This document shows, in pieces, positions 1 through 4,756 of a stretch of 5,389 nucleotides of DNA. The notes under the pieces are model-generated. The model searched no databases. It was given only the letters and a program-made list of their open reading frames with translations, and was not told where the DNA came from. This DNA comes from Bacteroidales bacterium (GTDB taxonomy: Bacteria; Bacteroidota; Bacteroidia; Bacteroidales; F082): contig JAEEII010000030.1 of assembly GCA_016281295.1 (NCBI GenBank), forward strand, positions 1-5,389, given 5' to 3'. The position numbers and the translations under genes were made by a program. Position 1 is the first letter of the stretch. Each line of letters begins with the position of its first letter.

Positions 1-376
1 CACTGTAAAAACGACCATCTGTGGCGGTGAACTTCAGCACGCAGTAGTTGGGGTCGGTGACACCACCCGGGTAGTATTGCGTGTCGCCCTCACGCCAAAT
101 CATCTCCTTACTTTTGGCATCAGTCAGCACCTCCATCGTGCCGCGCAACATCATGCCCTTGAAGCCTTCGGCATCGCAGAAATAGATGCTGGCCTTGGGG
201 TTGGCCTTGTAGTGGGCCACGCGAAGCGAGAAGGTGTTGGTGGTGAAATAGAACACCTTGATGCCTTCACGGACGCGAGGTGACAGCATGGCCTTGGTCC
301 AGGGGAAGCCTTCTTCGTCCACCGAAGAGATAAAGGTAACGGGCAATGTGTCTGCCAGTTGAGCAATAAGTTCTTT
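1..376. repeat. Direct repeat, copy A (PNPOx module)
   Basis: This stretch aligns without gaps to 2109-2484 (constant offset 2108). My hand count is 43 mismatches in 376 bases, about 89% identity. Mismatches per 60-base block from the left are 0, 4, 2, 10, 7 and 17, then 3 in the last 16. The left edge of the repeat is outside the window. It encodes the C-terminal flavoprotein domain of the GNAT fusion gene. Confidence 0.95.
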
Positions 377-880
377 TCTCTGCGGCAATTCGAGGTTATG
401 ACCTATGAGCAGTTCCATTTCTTCACTTTTCCATGCTGCACCATCGATAATATGAGTCACTTCATCAACGACGCGAAAACCCAGTGAACGATAGCACTCC
501 AGCGCAGGAACATTGTCAAGATAAACGCCGAGGGTGATTCGTTTGGCGCCCAATTCTTTCTGCGCATATTCGATGGCCAAACGAAGCATTTGTTTTCCGT
601 AGCCCAATCCTCGTTTCGTATCGTCAACAATCACAAAACCAAACCGCACGACGGTCTTATCTTCAGACGGATACCTGATTAACATAAAACCAACAATTTC
701 ATCGTTCACGATGGCAACCATCGGATTCTTTTTCCCGTCTTCAAACTGTTCTTCCAACTCTTTAGGAGAGGCGGGAAACTCTCTGAATCTGGTAGCACTC
801 CAAAGACGGAAGGAATGCTTGTCTTTAGACCAGCCAAGTATAACTGGCGCATCGGCTGAGGCAAATGGACGGAGGTTCAT
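1..880 (-). CDS. GNAT acetyltransferase fused to PNPOx-like domain (3' end off window)
   Basis: This frame stays open from ATG at 880 to the left edge, giving 293 codons with no stop. An in-frame TAA lies a short way upstream of the ATG. Residues 1-160 form a GNAT N-acetyltransferase domain that would transfer acetyl from acetyl-CoA to an unknown amine. The acetyl-CoA loop is RGLGYG at 90-95 (R/Q-x-x-G-x-G/A), and LDNVPALECYRSLGF at 121-135 is the usual late GNAT helix-strand. Residues 169-293 are a PNPOx-like split-barrel flavoprotein domain of the general-stress-protein type, differing at only 7 of 125 positions from the same domain in the gene at 2802-2077. The linker is only about 8 residues (161-168). 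By comparison with that paralogue, about 10 codons and the stop are missing off the left edge. It is the last visible gene of the operon, 51 bp after the preceding GNAT gene. The substitutions separating the two PNPOx copies are mostly silent, so it is not an obvious pseudogene. Domain calls are firm; the physiological substrate is unknown. Confidence 0.88.
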   Translation of the reverse strand, partial: MNLRPFASADAPVILGWSKDKHSFRLWSATRFREFPASPKELEEQFEDGKKNPMVAIVNDEIVGFMLIRYPSEDKTVVRFGFVIVDDTKRGLGYGKQMLRLAIEYAQKELGAKRITLGVYLDNVPALECYRSLGFRVVDEVTHIIDGAAWKSEEMELLIGHNLELPQRKELIAQLADTLPVTFISSVDEEGFPWTKAMLSPRVREGIKVFYFTTNTFSLRVAHYKANPKASIYFCDAEGFKGMMLRGTMEVLTDAKSKEMIWREGDTQYYPGGVTDPNYCVLKFTATDGRFYS

Positions 881-931
881 ATTTTCAAGATATATTTTCA
901 AATGGCATAAATCTGTTTGTGCTAAATATTA

Positions 932-1567
932 TCAAAGGTCTCCTTCGTATCCTAATTGCCCTGGCAAACGAAGTTTTTCCTTTTTCGGGAAAGTCGCTTC
1001 GTAAACCTCAAACGCTTCTGGATTCTCATCAGCAACAAAGTATCCCTTGGGCGGACAATAGGTAGCCTCGATGCCATTCAGCCATCCAGAGATGAGTTCC
1101 TGAGCAAGAAAATAGGGCACTTCGGCATCACGTGGTTCTGCATGATAATGAATCTTCTTCTTGCTGGCTAGATCAAAACCGGCGTGTTTGTAGAACTCGA
1201 TGTTGCCCTCCATACAGAGGAACCCGACGCCCAATTCTCTAGCCTTCTCCAATGCGTAGTTCAACAGCTGCAAGCCATAGCCCTTACGCTTATAATCGGG
1301 ATGGATGCTGATGGGACCGAAAGTCCAAGAGGGCTTCCTGGTGCCGTCATCCAAAACAAGTTCGGCCTTTGAGAACATGATATGGCCTATGATCTTGCCA
1401 TCTTCCTCCATCACGAAATCGAGCTCTGGAATGAAGTCAGGGTTGGTTCTGTATTGATTGAGCACGTAATGCTCCGTGCATCCTGGACGATACACATTCC
1501 AGAACGCCTCACGGGTGAGGTTCTCCACCTCTCGATAATCTTTGGGTTGCTCTAATCGGATAATCAT
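932..1567 (-). CDS. GNAT family N-acetyltransferase, YhbS-like
   Basis: This is a 211-residue cytoplasmic acetyltransferase using acetyl-CoA; the acceptor is unknown. Its start, IIRLEQPKDYREVENLTREAF, resembles the YhbS-type GNAT group. FVMEEDGKIIGHIMFS (51-66) is the central beta hairpin, and FGPISIHPDYKRKGYGLQLL (83-102) is the acetyl-CoA-binding strand and loop, with K93-x-x-G96-x-G98 in place of the commoner R/Q-x-x-G-x-G/A. GNIEFYKHAGF (121-131) is the last core strand region. About 80 residues follow the core, including a conserved-looking ATYCPPKGYF stretch. Its ATG overlaps the stop of the upstream phosphatidyltransferase gene as ATGA, which supports both the start choice and translational coupling. 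It is not noticeably similar to the GNAT half of the next gene, so these look like two separate acetyltransferases rather than a recent duplicate pair. Alternative: a phosphinothricin- or antibiotic-type GNAT; the sequence cannot decide. Confidence 0.9.
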   Translation of the reverse strand: MIIRLEQPKDYREVENLTREAFWNVYRPGCTEHYVLNQYRTNPDFIPELDFVMEEDGKIIGHIMFSKAELVLDDGTRKPSWTFGPISIHPDYKRKGYGLQLLNYALEKARELGVGFLCMEGNIEFYKHAGFDLASKKKIHYHAEPRDAEVPYFLAQELISGWLNGIEATYCPPKGYFVADENPEAFEVYEATFPKKEKLRLPGQLGYEGDL

Positions 1568-2067
1568 GGTGTGATTCTTTTTGTTCTAATGAAATGACCT
1601 TCTTGAACGGCAGCAAAGGTAGCAAAAACTGCAGTAACGATAACGGGAATGATGGATCCCATGAAAAATGTTAAAGGTACTCCAACGAAAAGCAGCACTC
1701 CCGCCACTTTATTCGCAATGGTATGAGGAAAGAGGAATTTCTTGTACATCACCAAGGCAGATATTTGGTTGATAATCTTGATGGCGACAATCGCTCCGCC
1801 CCAGATCCATAGCCATTTGGGGAAAGCCAAAGCAGGGGTCAATTTAAAGCAGCAACAAACCACAAAAACCAAATCCGCCCAACTGTCTAACAGTGCACCC
1901 GTCTTGCTTTCGCATCCCAGTTTCCGGGCGAGATAGCCATCTGCCATATCGCTGAGGCCACAAGCAACGTAGATGACCCAGAAAACACAACTCTCGACTC
2001 CGAAAAACAGAAGGCAAACGGCCCCTACAAATCGAAGTGCCGATATAGCATTTGGCAGGTGTTTCAT
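1564..2067 (-). CDS. CDP-alcohol phosphatidyltransferase family membrane protein
   Basis: This 167-residue inner-membrane enzyme would join a CDP-linked lipid (CDP-diacylglycerol type) to an alcohol, as in phospholipid head-group synthesis. The family signature D-x2-D-G-x2-A-R-x8-G-x3-D-x3-D is complete: D40, D43, G44, A47, R48, G57, D61 and D65, which bind metal and substrate. Hydrophobic segments lie before the motif (about residues 10-38), just after it (about 64-76), and at roughly 83-103, 118-133 and 135-152, as expected for the multi-helix fold. I start it at the ATG at 2067; two in-frame TTG codons just upstream are weaker choices. It follows the zinc-ribbon gene after 9 bp and overlaps the next gene by 4 bp (ATGA). 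It resembles small unassigned pgsA/pssA-like paralogues, so the head group is unknown. It is possibly an accessory rather than the housekeeping enzyme, because it sits among stress-type genes. Confidence 0.88.
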   Translation of the reverse strand: MKHLPNAISALRFVGAVCLLFFGVESCVFWVIYVACGLSDMADGYLARKLGCESKTGALLDSWADLVFVVCCCFKLTPALAFPKWLWIWGGAIVAIKIINQISALVMYKKFLFPHTIANKVAGVLLFVGVPLTFFMGSIIPVIVTAVFATFAAVQEGHFIRTKRITP

Positions 2068-2076
2068 CAACAAACT

Positions 2077-2802
2077 TTACTCAATGGCGAAGCTCCTCGG
2101 ATAGAAATCACTGTAAAAACGACCATCTGTGGCGGTGAACTTCAGCACGCAGTAGTTGGGGTCGGTGACGCCACCCGGGTAGTATTGCGTGTCGCCATCA
2201 CGCCAAATCATCTCCTTGCTTTTGGCGTCAGTCAGCACCTCCATCGTGCCACGCAACATCATGCCCTTGAAACCTTCGGCATCGCAGAAATAGATGCTCG
2301 CCTTGGGATTAGCATGATAGTGAGCCACACGCAGCGAGAAGGTATTGGTAGTGAAATAGAACACCTTAATGCCTTCGCGGACCCGAGGTGAGAGCATCGC
2401 CTTGGTGCAAGGAAAGCCCTCCTCGTCAACTGACGATATCATGGTGATGGGCAGCGTGTCGGCCATCTTGGCGATAAGTTCTTTAACGCCCATCAAAGCT
2501 GGGTTCTCAGGATCGGCTTCGTTGATTGTCAATGCCTTACGCCATCGTTTTAGGTGCGGGAAGTACATCTTCATCTGGCCAATGTATTCTTCCTTCGTGA
2601 TAGGATGTGGTAACCCTTTGTTCACCTCGTCCACAAACTGGGCACAAAACTCAATCATCTCATCCATCGTGCAGTCTTGGGTGAACTTGCCATCCTTATA
2701 GCAATACATGCAGTAATCTTCGTTCTTGCTTCCATCGGCATTGGTACCGAGGATTTCATTAGTAAGCGGCATTCCGCAGCTTTGACAAAACTTTTGTTCC
2801 AT
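2077..2802 (-). CDS. Zinc ribbon plus PNPOx-like flavoprotein
   Basis: The 241-residue product has two parts. Residues 1-46 form a zinc ribbon with C6-x2-C9 (CQSCGMPL) and C31-x2-C34 (CMYCYKDGKF); the 'CGMPL...CYKDGKF' pattern is typical of the small putative zinc-ribbon family found on many stress proteins. Residues 47-104 are a helical connector (MIEFCAQFVDEV, KRWRK). Residues 105-241 are a split-barrel domain of the pyridoxamine 5'-phosphate oxidase-like, general-stress-protein-26 type. Such domains usually bind FMN or a related flavin and reduce small molecules; the actual substrate is unknown and true pyridoxamine phosphate oxidase activity is unlikely. The last 125 shared residues are about 94% identical to those of the GNAT fusion gene downstream. 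At one clear difference (residue 132) this protein has Cys where the fusion has Trp. It starts at ATG 2802, 12 bp after the lipoprotein stop, which supports one operon. Confidence 0.9.
   Translation of the reverse strand: MEQKFCQSCGMPLTNEILGTNADGSKNEDYCMYCYKDGKFTQDCTMDEMIEFCAQFVDEVNKGLPHPITKEEYIGQMKMYFPHLKRWRKALTINEADPENPALMGVKELIAKMADTLPITMISSVDEEGFPCTKAMLSPRVREGIKVFYFTTNTFSLRVAHYHANPKASIYFCDAEGFKGMMLRGTMEVLTDAKSKEMIWRDGDTQYYPGGVTDPNYCVLKFTATDGRFYSDFYPRSFAIE
2109..2484. repeat. Direct repeat, copy B (PNPOx module)
   Basis: This is the partner of the repeat at 1-376, in the same orientation, and encodes residues about 107-231 of the zinc-ribbon flavoprotein. Similarity fades abruptly to the right of 2484: the fusion gene continues into GNAT sequence, while this gene continues into its own connector and zinc ribbon. 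The two copies bracket about 1.7 kb holding the GNAT half of the fusion, the second GNAT gene and the phosphatidyltransferase gene. Confidence 0.95.
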
Positions 2803-2814
2803 GGCTAAACTATT

Positions 2815-3597
2815 TTAAAGTACATCATGATAAACACCAGAAGCTCCAGTAGTGTTGCAACCCGTAGTGGTGGCATTGCCTGTATAATACAGGTTGCTGG
2901 CACCTGAAAGACTGACCTTGATGGTGCCGTCACAATGGATGAAGACATTGCTGGCACCCGACATGGTGCCTTCGCAGCGGTCGCAGGCAAAGCCGTATCT
3001 GTTTCCGTTGATGGTTTTCTTGATATTGCTGGCACCCGTCAAATCAATCTCGAGCATACCGACTTCTCCTTCAAGCGTGGCATTTGAAGCACCGTTCAAT
3101 TCTATGCCGAGTTCATCGGCAAACACATTGCCTTTGATATTGGAGGCTCCCGACAAGTCAATGTCAACCTCATCGGCATCGATGTCGCAATCAAAATCTG
3201 AAGCACCCGACAAGTCAACCTCAACCTTATGGCCTTCAAGTCCATATTCCGAATGGAACCCGGAAGCACCCGACAAGTCAACACTCGTCAAGTCAACATT
3301 ATAAGGTAGAATCACCGTCATGTCTTTTCCAAGGTTAGTATGCCAACCTTTTAGATAGATTTTCAAAGTGTTGTTAATGGTTTCCACCACCACATTCGGC
3401 ATGACATTCTCACCAGCTGTAACGGTGACTTGCGTCGCCACGTCACTGACGGTGACCTCAAACGCATCCTCCACTTCAAGCGAAGTGTAGGAGCCTGAAA
3501 TACTGAAATCCTTCGTGATAGACTCGCCAGCAAACTTTTCACAACCACTACATGCAAACAAAAAGATGACTGAAAGAATTGCAAGATATTTTTTCAT
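2815..3597 (-). CDS. DUF2807 (head GIN domain) lipoprotein with eight GAS repeats
   Basis: This 260-residue exported lipoprotein is the first gene of the operon. The ATG at 3597 is preferred over one at 3624 because it gives a textbook type II signal peptide: MKK, a hydrophobic core (LAILSVIFLF) and the lipobox LFAC with Cys16 as the lipidated residue. The mature part begins with a beta-rich section (about 30-105) and continues as a regular repeat in which GAS recurs at 110, 131, 150, 169, 188, 214, 232 and 251, usually preceded by L-S or L-T/N and spaced 18-26 residues (mostly 19). This is the expected rung pattern of a right-handed beta-helix, characteristic of the DUF2807 / putative auto-transporter adhesin head GIN family. 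The function of the family is not established; adhesion or envelope-associated binding is often suggested. No enzyme residues are evident. Extra cysteines lie at 19, 137, 205, 208, 222 and 247. Membrane leaflet (periplasmic or surface) cannot be decided. Confidence 0.9.
   Translation of the reverse strand: MKKYLAILSVIFLFACSGCEKFAGESITKDFSISGSYTSLEVEDAFEVTVSDVATQVTVTAGENVMPNVVVETINNTLKIYLKGWHTNLGKDMTVILPYNVDLTSVDLSGASGFHSEYGLEGHKVEVDLSGASDFDCDIDADEVDIDLSGASNIKGNVFADELGIELNGASNATLEGEVGMLEIDLTGASNIKKTINGNRYGFACDRCEGTMSGASNVFIHCDGTIKVSLSGASNLYYTGNATTTGCNTTGASGVYHDVL
3149..3281. repeat. Short in-frame DNA repeats (CCCGACAAGTCAA) within the DUF2807 gene
   Basis: The 13-base word CCCGACAAGTCAA occurs exactly at 3149-3161, 3206-3218 and 3269-3281, spaced 57 and 63 bases. 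It encodes, on the minus strand, the first three LTSVDLSG / VDLSG / IDLSGAS-type rungs. Spacing in multiples of three keeps the frame, so gain or loss of a rung by slippage or recombination would not break the protein. Confidence 0.85.
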
Positions 3598-3670
3598 TTT
3601 AAAGTGACCACTGTTATATACCATCGGGCATCGGTTTAAAAAAGAATGGTTTACTTGGTTATAACGGCTA

Positions 3671-3678
3671 CAAAGGTA
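3671..3678 (-). promoter_or_regulatory. Candidate -7 element for the five-gene minus-strand operon
   Basis: Read on the minus strand this is TACCTTTG, an exact match to the Bacteroidetes -7 consensus TAnnTTTG. It would place the transcription start near 3665, about 65 bases before the lipoprotein ATG at 3597. The -33 element is poor: the best nearby candidate is TTTCG at 3698-3694, at slightly short spacing. It is the only good promoter-like match I see ahead of this gene run. Confidence 0.55.
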
Positions 3679-3713
3679 GTTTTATTTTCGTTTCGAAATA
3701 GGAACTAAAGGTG

Positions 3714-3769
3714 GACAATTAAATAGACAATATGACAATTTGTGCCAAAAACACATTGGAAACACAATG
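3714..3769. promoter_or_regulatory. ACAAT-box cluster: candidate operator for the TetR-like regulator
   Basis: GACAAT occurs at 3714-3719, 3726-3731 and 3734-3739, and another ACAAT at 3764-3768. The third copy is part of the perfect palindrome ACAA-T-TTGT at 3735-3743. The fourth is part of the inverted repeat CATTG-N6-CAATG at 3754-3769, which overlaps the -33 side of the promoter at 3756-3785. TetR-family proteins usually bind short palindromes at their own divergent promoters, so autoregulation and control of the leftward operon are plausible. The arms are short and the DNA is AT-rich, so chance cannot be excluded. Confidence 0.4.
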
Positions 3770-3785
3770 GTTTTCCCTATTTTTG
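3756..3785 (+). promoter_or_regulatory. Candidate promoter for the TetR-like gene
   Basis: TTG at 3756-3758 (-33 element) is followed after 19 bases by TATTTTTG at 3778-3785, which matches the Bacteroidetes -7 consensus TAnnTTTG. The predicted start of transcription near 3792 gives a leader of about 25 bases before the ATG at 3817. No Shine-Dalgarno is visible in that leader, as is usual in this phylum. Confidence 0.6.
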
Positions 3786-3816
3786 CAGCAGATAATAACG
3801 GAACAGTTGTTTTATT

Positions 3817-4740
3817 ATGGCAAGACCGACAAGCATAACGAAAGAAAAAATACTCGCTGCAGCTATTGACATCGTGAGAAAAGGCGGCACTTCCGCACTC
3901 ACAGCCCGAAACCTTTCCTCGGCGTTGAGTTGCGGTGCCAATGCCATTTTCTCAAAATTCAGCTCCATGGAAGGCGTTATGGAGGCCGTCCACACCGAAG
4001 CCCGCCGTTTGTTCAAGGAACGTGTCGGGGCAGGCTTTTCCTTAAACCCACCTTTCAAGGGCATGGGCTTGGCCTTCCTATGGTTCGCCATCGACGAGCC
4101 TAAACTCTTTAAATTGGTGATGGATGACAAGGCTTCGGCTACCTCTTTCGAGGATTACATCGACACCCAAGTGGGCTTCAAACGGGAGTCGATTGCCGCC
4201 ATTGGCCAGTCTTTCGGTTTAAAGGGAAAAGATGCCGAAATGCTCTATTATCAACTGATGCTTGTCGGTATCGGGCTTGCCCATACCTGCGTGGAAGGTG
4301 GTGCGGCACTCAGCATCCCTCAAGTGTCAGAAATCTTCGGCAAAAACGTAAGGGCTTTCCTGATGGTCATCCGCGCCGGCAACGATGAGCGTGAATCCTT
4401 TATGCCTCAAGAAGGCGCAGGACCCGAAGGCGACGTTGAATCCTATCTCTTGATCCATTCCCTTGCCGGCCAAAACCATCTGCTGCAAGAGCTTCACGCC
4501 GCACCCCGTTATATTCAGGACCATGAATGGGTCGAAATGGAACGTGTGTTCCGAAACGGTTTCTCCGTCACGCCCGAATCGCTTCGGGAGAAACATCCCA
4601 ACCTCACCCGTGGCGATATCCGCCTGATGATGCTTTCCCGTTTTCAGTTTTCCGTGACCGAGCAAGCCCATCTATTGGGCATCTCGCCTGCCTCGGTCAC
4701 GAAAGCCAAACAAAGGCTCAAGGCCAAATTGGGGACGTAA
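3817..4740 (+). CDS. TetR/AcrR-type regulator with a second, C-terminal HTH
   Basis: The 307-residue cytoplasmic DNA-binding protein starts MARPTSITKEKILAAA, a typical TetR N-terminus. Residues about 8-55 are the TetR helix-turn-helix (SALTARNLSSALSCGANAIF, with SKFSSMEGVMEAV following). Residues about 60-190 look like the helical ligand and dimer domain (FLWFAIDEPKLFKLVM, MLVGIGLAHTCVEGG). TetR proteins are usually about 190-220 residues; this one has about 110 more. The extra part (237-307: EWVEMERVF..F, LREKHPNLTRGDIRLMML, HLLGISPASVTKAKQRLKAK) resembles the HTH tail of Bacteroidetes triple-tyrosine or TPR-type sensors, whose general pattern is F..L...P.LT..ELR...L..L...EIA..L.IS...V...R.RL. 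It is divergent from the operon and carries promoter elements next to possible operator palindromes, so it probably controls itself and the neighbours. The inducer is unknown. Confidence 0.88.
   Translation: MARPTSITKEKILAAAIDIVRKGGTSALTARNLSSALSCGANAIFSKFSSMEGVMEAVHTEARRLFKERVGAGFSLNPPFKGMGLAFLWFAIDEPKLFKLVMDDKASATSFEDYIDTQVGFKRESIAAIGQSFGLKGKDAEMLYYQLMLVGIGLAHTCVEGGAALSIPQVSEIFGKNVRAFLMVIRAGNDERESFMPQEGAGPEGDVESYLLIHSLAGQNHLLQELHAAPRYIQDHEWVEMERVFRNGFSVTPESLREKHPNLTRGDIRLMMLSRFQFSVTEQAHLLGISPASVTKAKQRLKAKLGT
4654..4700. repeat. Nested inverted repeat inside the second HTH of the regulator gene
   Basis: GTGACCGAG (4654-4662) is exactly complementary to CTCGGTCAC (4692-4700). Inside it, GCCCA (4666-4670) pairs with TGGGC (4676-4680) around a 5-base loop. 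The internal bulges are unequal (3 and 11 bases). There is no following T-run, so it is not a standard intrinsic terminator. It lies 40 bases before the stop codon and could fold in the mRNA or serve as a palindromic binding site; it may also be chance in coding DNA. Confidence 0.6.
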
Positions 4741-4756
4741 CAAACAATACAGCAAC

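Noticed and set aside
881..931. Internal promoter in the 51-base gap before the GNAT fusion gene.
   Set aside because: CCATTTG resembles half of a -7 element but lacks the TA, so there is no real support.
2068..2073. TTG-TTG start for the phosphatidyltransferase.
   Set aside because: An ATG follows at once at 2067, and the two extra residues add nothing to the fold.
1..2484. Insertion sequence or transposon explaining the duplicated segment.
   Set aside because: No transposase, terminal inverted repeats or target duplications are visible; the repeat is coding sequence in frame in both copies.
2894..3304. Plus-strand 136-codon open frame rich in Pro and Ser across the DUF2807 gene.
   Set aside because: It is the antisense reading of the GAS repeats; repeated codons keep the opposite frame open by composition.
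3598..3624. Upstream ATG at 3624 giving a 269-residue DUF2807 protein.
   Set aside because: The extra nine residues (MVYNSGHFK) sit in front of a perfect lipoprotein signal peptide beginning at 3597, so the internal start is better.
4327..4671. Minus-strand 114-codon open frame opposite the TetR-like gene.
   Set aside because: No recognisable domain, and it is fully inside a strongly supported gene on the other strand.
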